Shown here: piece after piece, positions 18,279 through 26,183 of the stretch
Layout of the letters: each line of letters begins with the position of its first letter
How positions within the stretch are numbered: the first letter of the stretch is position 1
Source: Lachnospiraceae bacterium
GTDB lineage: Bacteria > Bacillota > Clostridia > Lachnospirales > Lachnospiraceae
DNA: 56,576 nucleotides
NCBI GenBank assembly: GCA_029100405.1
Contig: JAQXPG010000125.1
Span: forward strand, 1-56,576
Direction of reading: 5' to 3'
The notes under the pieces: generated by a model
Told to the model about the DNA's origin: nothing
What the model saw: the letters and a program-made list of their open reading frames with translations, nothing else
Database searches by the model: none
Translations under genes and position numbers: made by a program

Positions 18279-18316
18279 ATACCCCCTCCCCGGGAAATAC
18301 TCAGGAGAGGGGTAAA
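18279..18316 (-). promoter_or_regulatory. GC-rich hairpin in the operon A leader
   Basis: On minus, TACCCCTCTCC and GGGGAGGGGGTA flank a 12-base loop and form a stem of about ten pairs with a bulge. It lies between the candidate promoter and the first start codon and has no U-tract, so it reads as a 5' leader structure (attenuation, stability or protein site) rather than an intrinsic terminator. Confidence 0.35.
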
Positions 18317-18344
18317 AATACTCACTTGTTACAAATACTTTTAT

Positions 18345-18373
18345 ATCATAAATAGTTGCTCTGTATAGTTCAA
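18345..18373 (-). promoter_or_regulatory. Candidate sigma-A promoter of operon A
   Basis: On minus, TTGAAC (18368-18373), a 17-bp spacer, then TATGAT (18345-18350). It would start transcription near 18338, leaving a leader of about 100 nt with the hairpin at 18279-18316. The -35 box coincides with the first half-site of the dyad at 18368-18387. Confidence 0.5.
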
Positions 18374-18405
18374 TATGCAAATTGAACAAAGAATGCAGAT
18401 TGAAC
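18368..18405. promoter_or_regulatory. Candidate operator: dyad GTTCAAT-N6-ATTGAAC plus a third half-site
   Basis: GTTCAAT (18368-18374) and ATTGAAC (18381-18387) form a perfect 7-bp dyad. A third ATTGAAC starts at 18399, 18 bp after the second. The dyad overlaps the -35 region of the candidate operon A promoter, the usual place for a repressor or regulator site. No regulator gene is visible in the window. Confidence 0.45.
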
Positions 18406-18453
18406 AAAGATCAATTCACGAAAACTTGAAATCGTGGGCAGAAAATTCTGAAC

Positions 18454-19389
18454 CTATGATCCTGCCCTTGCCTCGCAAATCCCTGATGACTGCATCAATC
18501 GGATCAATGCTTCTGTACTCTTAACAGCACCGGTCGCATTTAAATGTTCTCCATGATCGAAAAAATCGGTATGAGGATCGATGGTAAGACCACTGTTCGG
18601 CATATTCAGATCGATAAAGGGGAGGTTGAATCTGCTTGCATATATAGATAGCGCATTATGCCGTCCCATGGAATATTGCTTGGGGCAAACACTGCTGTAG
18701 AGACAGAGTGTGATATTTCTTTTCTTACACTCCGCCGTAATTTTATTCATGATATGCCTGTTAAATTTTGAAAACTCGAGGACCTCTTTCGTGGGTCGCA
18801 TGTAATTCATATCAGGCGCATCCGAAGAAACTGCATTCATCGGTGTAAAACCCTTAAAATCCGAAGACACAGGCTCCGGTTTTCGGATCAGGTTTTTCCA
18901 TGTGTCGTGATAAAAGAAGACAGGGAATGTGCGGCCTGCCAGGTCAGGAATAAGGGCCTTCGCCCCATCCAGATTACCTCCGTAATAAAGCACATCCGTT
19001 TCAAACATTATGATCCGTGGGTTCTGGCACTCTAATAGTTCCTGAAAAGCACGATATGCCTCAAGAATCGTCATTCCGGGACTTGAGAGGAGGATAGAAT
19101 TCTTGCCTATCCCCTGATCCACGAGCTTGGTGTCAACGTCTGTCATAACAAGGGAATCGCCAATAAAAGCCAGGTCTATGCTATGATCTGGCACTTCCTT
19201 CAATGTAGTTAGAGGTCGGATGTGATTCCCGATCGCAGCGTCGACTCCACCTGTGAAGGAAGGTATTTTCACTGATACCAGAGACACCAGACGGAGCAGA
19301 ACAAGAAGTATTGCAAGAAAGAGGGCACATGAGATCCCTTTGTTTTTCATTGCTCTTTCAAAAGTTTTTTTCAATTTCCCTAAGGACAT
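18454..19389 (-). CDS. Membrane-anchored SGNH/GDSL-like protein (possible O-acyl transferase or esterase)
   Basis: A 311-residue protein with one N-terminal helix (about 20-40) and an extracellular domain. AFIGDSLVMTDVD near residue 74 is the GDS nucleophile block, and DHGEHLNATGA near residue 283 gives the D-x-x-H catalytic pair. The layout resembles the extracellular SGNH partners (AlgJ/AlgX- or DltD-like) that move acyl groups on surface polymers. It closes block B after LCP and GtrA. Substrate unknown; function inferred from fold motifs only. Confidence 0.65.
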   Translation of the reverse strand: MSLGKLKKTFERAMKNKGISCALFLAILLVLLRLVSLVSVKIPSFTGGVDAAIGNHIRPLTTLKEVPDHSIDLAFIGDSLVMTDVDTKLVDQGIGKNSILLSSPGMTILEAYRAFQELLECQNPRIIMFETDVLYYGGNLDGAKALIPDLAGRTFPVFFYHDTWKNLIRKPEPVSSDFKGFTPMNAVSSDAPDMNYMRPTKEVLEFSKFNRHIMNKITAECKKRNITLCLYSSVCPKQYSMGRHNALSIYASRFNLPFIDLNMPNSGLTIDPHTDFFDHGEHLNATGAVKSTEALIRLMQSSGICEARAGS

Positions 19390-19424
19390 AGCAGGTTTCC
19401 TTTCAGCTAGTAGAAAGATACTGC

Positions 19425-20660
19425 CTATTTTACCGATGATCCCTCATCCTCCTTGAGTTCCGTACCATAACCATAGTCCAATGCATCCGATTCATCAAAT
19501 CCACTCAAAGTCTGAATCTTCTGTGAGATTTCATTTACTGTAGAGGTCGGGGTATAGTCCGTCTTTTTATACAGATATTCATACAGTGCCTTGACATTAC
19601 TTGACAAAGTACAAGGGACATCTACAGATCCCCTTTTACCAAGGTTCGTTGTTTGCAGAGCAAAAGGGAAGCCCGTTTGTCCCTTCAGGGAGTAACTCTG
19701 AATGGCCATAGCAAGCTGTGTCAGCTGTCCAGCTGAGAGCGATGTTGAGATATCCGGGAAAACATTCGTCACCAGCTTATTAAGCTGAGTCGGGCTGGCG
19801 GACTTGGCCTTCTCGATCAACTTTTCTACCACAATTCTCTGCCGATTTGCACGGCCGAAGTCCATGGAACTCGTATAACGGATCCTGCACCATGCGGTTG
19901 CCTGGACACCATTCAGATGAACATTGGTTCCCGGTGTAATTGGCTGATCTTCATCCATATGTCCTGTGACATATGCGACTTCACCGGCATAACCCTTTTT
20001 CTTAATAATATCGACCTCTTCCTGAGTGACATCTACATTCACTCCGCCCACGGCATCTACTGCCTCAACCAATGCATTAAAGTCAACTGCAATGTAGTCC
20101 TGGATATCCAGATCCAGGTTTCGATTCAGCATAGTCATGGCTTGTTTTGCGCCGCCTCGTGCATAAGCGGAATTTGCCTTCTGCAGGTCCATTTCACCTG
20201 TAACATCCAAAAGGGTATCACGATAGACGGAGACGATTCTCACTTCCTTGGTGTCATTATCTATAGCTGCAACCATGATTGCGTCTGACTGACCGGTGTT
20301 GAAGTCACCATTAGAACGATTGTCCAAGCCAAAGAGGGCCAAAGTCGTATAACCCTGCAAGAGGTCCTCCGTCTTTGCATCCAACTTATTCTTTTGAATT
20401 TTCCCAACATCATTGAAATTAATACGGCCCAGCTTGGAATAAACATAAATCAAAGCAAGGAGAATCAGAAGAATGAGGATCTCAATGATCAGTAACACTC
20501 TTCTCTTCTTTTTTTTCTTTTGTCGTACTAGCTTACGCTGGATTCTTCTTTCTTCCACTGTCAGTTCTGATTTTCTTGCCTTCAGAATCCTCTTTTTTTC
20601 TTCTTTGTCAAGATGCAGGCTGGAACCCTGATTTCTATTGTGTTTTCTGGATGTCATCAT
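19425..20660 (-). CDS. LytR-CpsA-Psr family ligase (second copy)
   Basis: A 411-residue LCP protein. It has a long basic cytoplasmic N-terminus (KEEKKRILKARKSELTVEER and a KKKKKRR run), one transmembrane helix (about 55-75), then the LCP domain with SVYRDTLLDV, GGVNVDVTQEEVD and IRYTSSMDFGRANRQRIVVE. The basic N-terminus is coded by A/T-rich DNA with a run of eight T. It would attach a glycopolymer to peptidoglycan. It is co-transcribed with gtrA upstream and the SGNH gene downstream, and is clearly distinct in architecture from the three-helix LCP of operon A. Confidence 0.92.
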   Translation of the reverse strand: MMTSRKHNRNQGSSLHLDKEEKKRILKARKSELTVEERRIQRKLVRQKKKKKRRVLLIIEILILLILLALIYVYSKLGRINFNDVGKIQKNKLDAKTEDLLQGYTTLALFGLDNRSNGDFNTGQSDAIMVAAIDNDTKEVRIVSVYRDTLLDVTGEMDLQKANSAYARGGAKQAMTMLNRNLDLDIQDYIAVDFNALVEAVDAVGGVNVDVTQEEVDIIKKKGYAGEVAYVTGHMDEDQPITPGTNVHLNGVQATAWCRIRYTSSMDFGRANRQRIVVEKLIEKAKSASPTQLNKLVTNVFPDISTSLSAGQLTQLAMAIQSYSLKGQTGFPFALQTTNLGKRGSVDVPCTLSSNVKALYEYLYKKTDYTPTSTVNEISQKIQTLSGFDESDALDYGYGTELKEDEGSSVK

Positions 20661-20729
20661 TCAATCCTCATATTTTCTTTTTGATTCTAATTGGATGTCA
20701 GTCTTTATATTCTGATGTCTCTCGAACTC

Positions 20730-21254
20730 TCAAAGTTTCGCATCATCATAAACAGCTGGCGGACTCTTCCGAAACACAATCAACTTACTGAATACATAAT
20801 TCAAAGCAATGACGATGAACTGACTCATGAATTTGACCGGCATATTCGGCCATTTCAGTCGGCCGATAAAGAAATACAACATAGCCTCTTCAATGCCAAG
20901 AGTAATCAGCCTGCCGGCACTGAAGCCGATCAATTGATGAACAAAGGCATAGATTCCCTTGACATGTGCGACAAAGACATAGCGCCGATTGGTTGCAAAT
21001 GCAAAGTAAGTAGCAAAAACCCATGAAATAGCATTTGAGATGATGATATTCCACCCGAATCCTTCGGTGAATAAAGCATATGTCCCAATCGAAATGATGA
21101 AAGTCCACAAGCCAAAGATGCCATACATCATGAGTTGCTTGTATTTCGCATACAGCGGCAAGACCTTAGCCCTGCCGTTGGGATGGTTCCGGAATGCCCA
21201 TGCTATAAACTGATCTAAGAGATCATTCGGATCTTTTAAATGAAGTTTTCCCAT
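20730..21254 (-). CDS. GtrA-family small membrane flippase
   Basis: A 174-residue protein with a soluble N-terminal stretch and four transmembrane helices (from about residue 43). GIFGLWTFIISIGTYALF, FATNRRYVFV and NYVFSKLIVFR match the GtrA/DPMS family (N-(K/R)-x-x-x-F signature). GtrA proteins flip polyprenyl-phosphate monosaccharides for GT-C enzymes or assist GT2 partners. First gene of block B, transcribed from a promoter at 21329-21358. Its partner GT2 is not in the same operon; the block D and E systems are possible partners. Confidence 0.85.
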   Translation of the reverse strand: MGKLHLKDPNDLLDQFIAWAFRNHPNGRAKVLPLYAKYKQLMMYGIFGLWTFIISIGTYALFTEGFGWNIIISNAISWVFATYFAFATNRRYVFVAHVKGIYAFVHQLIGFSAGRLITLGIEEAMLYFFIGRLKWPNMPVKFMSQFIVIALNYVFSKLIVFRKSPPAVYDDAKL

Positions 21255-21328
21255 ATACCCTCATTCTTTTATTCTACTGCAATCTCCCGCTGTCATTTTC
21301 TCCTTTGACAGCAAACAATAGCTAATGT

Positions 21329-21358
21329 ATTTTAGCACGGTAACAACTGACTGTCCAA
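21329..21358 (-). promoter_or_regulatory. Candidate promoter of block B (extended -10)
   Basis: On minus, TTGGAC (21353-21358), 18-bp spacer, then TGCTAAAAT, a TGn extended -10 with TAAAAT at 21329-21334. It is 75 bp before the gtrA start, in the divergent intergenic region. Confidence 0.5.
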
Positions 21359-21422
21359 TGAAATTAAAGAATCCGTCACGAACCAATCAGAAATCGGTCA
21401 TAAATACAACATTTATCCGAGC

Positions 21423-21451
21423 TTGGATTTCTGCTCTATCCGATGTAAGAT
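21423..21451 (+). promoter_or_regulatory. Candidate promoter of the plus-strand DUF4422 gene
   Basis: TTGGAT (21423-21428), 17-bp spacer, TAAGAT (21446-21451), about 60 bp before the ATG at 21515. It points away from the block B promoter. The ribosome site of the gene is GAGGTGA ahead of ATG. Confidence 0.45.
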
Positions 21452-21514
21452 GTTCAGCATAGAGCATTTTACAATCATTGATCATTGGAATAAATATTGA
21501 GGTGATTCTTCGTT

Positions 21515-22549
21515 ATGAAAATACAGATCATTATCGCTTCCCACAAATCCTGCTCTCTTCCATCCGATTCATCCATGTATTTGCCTCTTCAGGTCGGTGC
21601 GGAGGGGAAAAGGCCATTGGAAGTTCTTGGCGATCATTCCGTCTTGGATCCATCGGGAAAATATGCGGAGCAAAAACAGTTTGAGCGGGATGACACCGGT
21701 GACCAGATCTCCAAGAAGAACCCCTTCTACTGCGAGCTCACCGGTGCTTATTGGGCATGGAAGAATCTGGACGCAGACGTGATTGGCCTGGTTCATTACC
21801 GCCGCTATTTCACGGTAATGCCAAAATCATATCGGGCAACTCACAACTGGAAAGACAGTGTCCTGACCGAGGCAGAGCTTCGTTCCATCCTCTGTTCCTA
21901 TGCCTCTGCACTGTATGGAAATATGGAAAATACGAAAGAGCAGGAAAAAATTGCAGGTGAGACCAAAGAGTCAAAAGCAATCGATGATCCTACCACAAAT
22001 CAGGAAGAGGCTCTGCATCAGCTCCTGCAAAATGGTCTTCTGATCGTCCCTAAGAAAAGGAAATATTATATAGAATCTCTCTACTCCCACTACAATCATA
22101 CACTGGATGGACAGCATCTGGATATCTGTCGCCAGATCCTGGTTGAAAAGATGCCTGAGTATCTCGGCGACTTTGATCTCGTGATGAAGCAGAACTGGGG
22201 CTATATGTGGAATATGATGATTGCCTCAAGAGCTGTCTATGACAAGTACATGACCTGGCTCTTTGCTATATTGGAAGAACTCGAAAAAAGGATCAGTTTG
22301 GATGGTCTTTCTCCCTTTGAACAGAGGCTCTTCGGCAGGGTCAGTGAGATTCTCTTCAATGTATGGATACACCATGAGATGGATTTCAAAAGCTTGTATA
22401 CAACCACGAAAAATCAAGGCATTTCGAACTCCGGGCTTCTTCTGCTCGAGTTTCCTGTACTCCACACGCAGGCGGAGAACTGGCCTTTGAAGATTCGGTC
22501 CTTCTTAGCTGCTAAATTATTCGGAAAGAAATATAAAGCCTCTTTTTAA
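21515..22549 (+). CDS. DUF4422-domain capsular glycosyltransferase
   Basis: A 344-residue cytoplasmic protein and the only complete plus-strand gene that I accept. The DUF4422 core is unmistakable: ISKKNPFYCELTGAYWAWKN, then IGLVHYRRYF near residue 98, and FDLVMKQNWGYMWNMMIAS. Later LSPFEQRLFGRVSEILFNVW completes the domain. The family occurs in capsule loci and is assigned glycosyltransferase activity. It reads toward the GT2 gene at 22555, ending 5 bp from that gene's stop with no terminator between. Its donor is unknown. Confidence 0.88.
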   Translation: MKIQIIIASHKSCSLPSDSSMYLPLQVGAEGKRPLEVLGDHSVLDPSGKYAEQKQFERDDTGDQISKKNPFYCELTGAYWAWKNLDADVIGLVHYRRYFTVMPKSYRATHNWKDSVLTEAELRSILCSYASALYGNMENTKEQEKIAGETKESKAIDDPTTNQEEALHQLLQNGLLIVPKKRKYYIESLYSHYNHTLDGQHLDICRQILVEKMPEYLGDFDLVMKQNWGYMWNMMIASRAVYDKYMTWLFAILEELEKRISLDGLSPFEQRLFGRVSEILFNVWIHHEMDFKSLYTTTKNQGISNSGLLLLEFPVLHTQAENWPLKIRSFLAAKLFGKKYKASF

Positions 22550-22554
22550 TAATG

Positions 22555-23643
22555 CTAGCGGTTAAAGCCATAGCCGGTCTTGCTTCGAATCTTGAAAATA
22601 ATATTTTGTAAAAATAAGCAAGGGTGATTCAGAATCTGCTTCACCTTACATGCCTTACTTCCTTGACGGAAATCAGCCTTGAAAGTCATCATTCTCTTAA
22701 GTCTCTTCAGGTCTCGGATCGTCTGTCTGGCCGGAAGATACAAGCCTTTGCCAATCGGATAGAGATCAAGCTGAGAAGATTCTAATTCCATGGTAATGAG
22801 ATCGATAAATTCATAGGTCGACTGATCCGTCAGACGGGTATCTCCGGACAGATTCTTCGATGTGTAATGGTGGATATACAGGGCCTGATCAATATATCGG
22901 AATTCCACCCCGGCTTCCAGGAGAAGGATCCAGAGGAAGTAGTCATCTGCACCGTTCTTCGTCAAGGGATGTGTCATCCAGAAATCCGGTATCCATTTTC
23001 TCGGTATGAGGCACTGACCCGGGGATACGATCTGTGTTCCAATATTGAGATAGGTCGTCCTGTTACCAACCTGTTTCTTATGATAATCTGTCCGGTACCA
23101 GAGGGACTTCCAATCCTTTTGCTCTAATATGGCATTAGCTACATAAATAAATGGCTTCTTATGATCGGATGAATTCAAGGCAGCCTTGCCAAAACGAAGA
23201 ACCGCATCATCGGATAAGACATCATCCTGATCCAGAAAGACAATATATTCACCGGATGCTTCTTTGAGTCCATGGATCCTGGATCGTTGGATCCCCTGAT
23301 TCTCACGATTCTGCACCAACTTGAACTGAAATATTTTCCCTATTTCATTATTGCCGGAAGTCAAACCGTCTTTCTCGGAATCAGATACAGAAGGGCCCCC
23401 GGCATCTTCCACCGTACCAGAATCCTGGTTTTCCTTCTGTACTTCCCAGAACATCACCTCTTCCCCCGGACTGTCATTCACCATAACCACTTCGAAAGAC
23501 AATGCATCCGCGAGCTCTGATTTTTGAATGGTCTCTGCATTTCGAAGGATCATCGCCCGAAAGGCTGGCATATAGTGATTTCCCTTAAAAAAAGGGGTAA
23601 TGATAGAGATTTTGATCTTCTTTTTTGACATGAAATACTCCAC
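22555..23643 (-). CDS. GT2-family glycosyltransferase
   Basis: A 362-residue GT-A enzyme. It starts KIKISIITPFFKGNHYMPAF (the second Met of MEYFMSKKK, 12 bp in, is an alternative start). The donor site is VFLDQDDVLSDD near residue 137, and VVMVNDSPGEE near 53 is the first Asp block. A Ser/Gly/Glu-rich insertion of about 35 residues (about 65-100) between these motifs is unusual for the family. It is the last gene of block C and acts on the ABC-exported polymer, by context. Confidence 0.85.
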   Translation of the reverse strand: MEYFMSKKKIKISIITPFFKGNHYMPAFRAMILRNAETIQKSELADALSFEVVMVNDSPGEEVMFWEVQKENQDSGTVEDAGGPSVSDSEKDGLTSGNNEIGKIFQFKLVQNRENQGIQRSRIHGLKEASGEYIVFLDQDDVLSDDAVLRFGKAALNSSDHKKPFIYVANAILEQKDWKSLWYRTDYHKKQVGNRTTYLNIGTQIVSPGQCLIPRKWIPDFWMTHPLTKNGADDYFLWILLLEAGVEFRYIDQALYIHHYTSKNLSGDTRLTDQSTYEFIDLITMELESSQLDLYPIGKGLYLPARQTIRDLKRLKRMMTFKADFRQGSKACKVKQILNHPCLFLQNIIFKIRSKTGYGFNR

Positions 23644-23661
23644 ATGTTTTCATCAGGCTAT

Positions 23662-24726
23662 CTAACGAATCTGTTTGAGTCGGTGATATAATTTTTGAAA
23701 ATGCTTCTTTCCCCAACGGAAGAGATTCATCCTCCGAAGCGCTTTCCCGGCATTTCCCTGGCAAAAAGGCTGATAGAGGAAACTTGTTAAGAAAGAGCTG
23801 CTATGGAACTCTCCCCGCAGTTTCTGATATAGACTGCTGTCCTGCATTTCCTTCTCAATCATGGAACGCACTTTTGCCTTTGGCGTCCCATGATCCAATT
23901 CCCGGGCCGTCATAGAGGCAAAGGAGCGGAAATACCGTCCTGCGATCATAGAAAGATCTCCATGATCTCCTCTTAATTGATATTGCTGGTCCAGAAATTC
24001 CTGAAAGCGTCTTTTCTGCAATTCAAAGTATTCCGGTATATATTTTCCTGTCAGACGATCATCCTGGTCTATATTGACATAATGATAGAGGACATCGGGT
24101 ATTGTGGCTGCTCGTTGGGCCAGATCGTAAACTTTCCGATTGAAGAAGAAATCTTCGCTGAAGCTTAGATCAGGGAAGAAGATTTCCTTGCTTTGAATCA
24201 TTTCTGTCCGATAGATCTTATTCCAGGGATAGCCATAGAGAGTTTTTTCTTCCATTTGAGAGAGCATATCCGCCAGTGCCTTGGGATTCTCCCGGTCCGC
24301 AAAAGCTCTCTCCGGTGTATGTGTCGCAGAATAGCTGACACTCCCGTCATTATCCAGAAAATCCTCCGCGATACCGAAAGCCAGAACATCCGGATCGTAC
24401 TGTTGGATCGCATATCTTGCCTTTTCCAGAAGTGTCGGCTCGATCCAGTCATCCGCGTCCAGGAAAAGAAGATGGGTACCATGCGCCTTCCGGATGCCAA
24501 GGTTCCGGCTGGCAGATACGCCGGAATTCTTTTGGTTATAGAGAAGTTGCCAGGTTGGATGCGATCTCACCGTTTCTTCCAGCCATTTTCTACTCCCGTC
24601 CGTAGAACAATCATCGATAAAGAAGACTTCCAAGGGTGCCAAAGTCTGCCTCTCAATCGATTGGCAAAGGCGCGGCAGGCTGGATTCTGCGTTATAAACC
24701 GGTATTACGATGGTATAGGAAATCAT
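23662..24726 (-). CDS. GT2-family glycosyltransferase
   Basis: A 354-residue GT-A enzyme with YTIVIPVYNAESSLPRLCQS at the start, FFIDDCSTDGS near residue 35, NSGVSASRNLGI near 67 and LFLDADDWIEPTLL near 90. The C-terminal third is helical and basic, which suits membrane association. It overlaps the initiating transferase upstream by 4 bp (ATGA), so it probably adds the second sugar. Donor unknown. Confidence 0.88.
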   Translation of the reverse strand: MISYTIVIPVYNAESSLPRLCQSIERQTLAPLEVFFIDDCSTDGSRKWLEETVRSHPTWQLLYNQKNSGVSASRNLGIRKAHGTHLLFLDADDWIEPTLLEKARYAIQQYDPDVLAFGIAEDFLDNDGSVSYSATHTPERAFADRENPKALADMLSQMEEKTLYGYPWNKIYRTEMIQSKEIFFPDLSFSEDFFFNRKVYDLAQRAATIPDVLYHYVNIDQDDRLTGKYIPEYFELQKRRFQEFLDQQYQLRGDHGDLSMIAGRYFRSFASMTARELDHGTPKAKVRSMIEKEMQDSSLYQKLRGEFHSSSFLTSFLYQPFCQGNAGKALRRMNLFRWGKKHFQKLYHRLKQIR

Positions 24727-26147
24727 TTACTGCCCCTTCCGGTAAAGACAACGGCAATGGTTTTCAAAATAATCTTGATATCGAGGCCCAGAGTCCAGTT
24801 TGCGATATACTGGGTATCCATCTTGACGATCTCTTCAAAATCGGTGATATCCGAGCGACCGCTGACCTGCCACATACCGGTCAATCCGGGACGAAAGGCC
24901 AGTCGAGCCTTATGGTGCAATTCGTACTGTTTGAACTCATCTTCTGTCGGCGGACGAGTCCCGACCAGGGACATATCACCGATCAATACATTCCAAAACT
25001 GAGGGAGTTCGTCGATGGAGTGCTTGCGCATGAAATGACCAATGGGAAAGATTCGAGGGTCATTTTCCATCTTGAACATCAGACCCTGCATTTCATTTTG
25101 GGCCATAAGCTCCGCCTTACGACGATCGGCGTCCGGATACATGGAACGGAATTTCCAGATCTTAAATCGACGTCCGTTTCTGCCGACACGAGGCTGACCA
25201 TAGAAAACCGGGCCGGGCGACTGGTGCTTAATGATCGGTGCGAAGATCAAAAAAGCAATTCCCGTGAAGAGAAGACCAACTAAGGCACCCACAATATCCA
25301 TGAGTCTCTTCAGGAAAAGCTGTCTCGCATTCCGGATATTCATGGAAGACGTCAAAACCGTGTAATTCCCATAGCTTTCCAGACGACGTGACGGAAGCAT
25401 CTGGTCTGTATGGACCAGGGCAACATGCACTGTGATTCCGAACTCCACCAATTCAGCAGCCAGTGCATCTGAAGAAGCCCTGGTATTCCCGTCGATAAAG
25501 ACCTCGTCTACCACGTTGGTCCGAAGGTATTCCAAAAGGCCGTCTGCATTACAGACCACCGGAATGCCAAGAATCTCCTGCCCGGTCATATCTTTGTCCA
25601 CAACAACGATTCCGGTCACCTTAAAGTCGGTATAGAGATTCTTTCCAACTTCTCTTACGCACTGTTCTGCATTGATCTCTTCGACAATCAGAAGCATATC
25701 GGATTTATTCACATCCAATATCTTCCTTCTGCGGATCAGTCGTTTCCACAGTACACGAACAATATATTCAAAGCAAATGGAAATCATGAGATAGAGGAAG
25801 ATCATTCCCCGAGAATAAAAGAGGGACTGCCTTGTCGCATACATATAGATCAGGAGTCCTCCGAATACGATGAAACAATGCCCTATCGTATGGGTCAGCT
25901 CCTGAAAACGGTTTCTACGAAGGATCCCGCTGTAACTCTCTGTGAAGAAAACCACACAGATATCGATCAAAAAAAGGATGACCGCCATCCTCTGGTAAAT
26001 ACCATCCCGGTAGATCATATCCCGTTCGAACCAATCTCCCCGAAAGCGGATCAAAAAGGCACAAAGGAAGGCCAGTTCCTGCATAAGGAGATCCAATATG
26101 GTAAAATCCAGATGTTTGATCCAGCCGCTTTTCTTTTCCTGATACAT
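24723..26147 (-). CDS. Second polyprenyl glycosylphosphotransferase (WcaJ/CpsE-type)
   Basis: A 474-residue homologue of the enzyme at 12676-14166: N-terminal helices, a soluble middle domain, then the catalytic part with RLMDIVGALVGLLFTGIAFL, WKFRSMYPDADRR, HSIDELPQFWNVLIGDMSLV and GTRPPTEDEF. It primes undecaprenyl phosphate with a sugar 1-phosphate for block C. The tail ends KIILKTIAVVFTGRGSK, the usual C-terminus of this family. Two such enzymes imply two separately primed glycans. Confidence 0.92.
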   Translation of the reverse strand: MYQEKKSGWIKHLDFTILDLLMQELAFLCAFLIRFRGDWFERDMIYRDGIYQRMAVILFLIDICVVFFTESYSGILRRNRFQELTHTIGHCFIVFGGLLIYMYATRQSLFYSRGMIFLYLMISICFEYIVRVLWKRLIRRRKILDVNKSDMLLIVEEINAEQCVREVGKNLYTDFKVTGIVVVDKDMTGQEILGIPVVCNADGLLEYLRTNVVDEVFIDGNTRASSDALAAELVEFGITVHVALVHTDQMLPSRRLESYGNYTVLTSSMNIRNARQLFLKRLMDIVGALVGLLFTGIAFLIFAPIIKHQSPGPVFYGQPRVGRNGRRFKIWKFRSMYPDADRRKAELMAQNEMQGLMFKMENDPRIFPIGHFMRKHSIDELPQFWNVLIGDMSLVGTRPPTEDEFKQYELHHKARLAFRPGLTGMWQVSGRSDITDFEEIVKMDTQYIANWTLGLDIKIILKTIAVVFTGRGSK

Positions 26148-26183
26148 AAAGCCCCCGTTTCTAGCCTTCTGTACTTATTTTCA

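Noticed and set aside
18252-18279. TTGACT-N16-TAGAAT as the operon A promoter
   Set aside because: The boxes look good, but transcription would start on or after the ribosome site of the first gene, leaving no usable leader. The pair at 18345-18373 is better placed.
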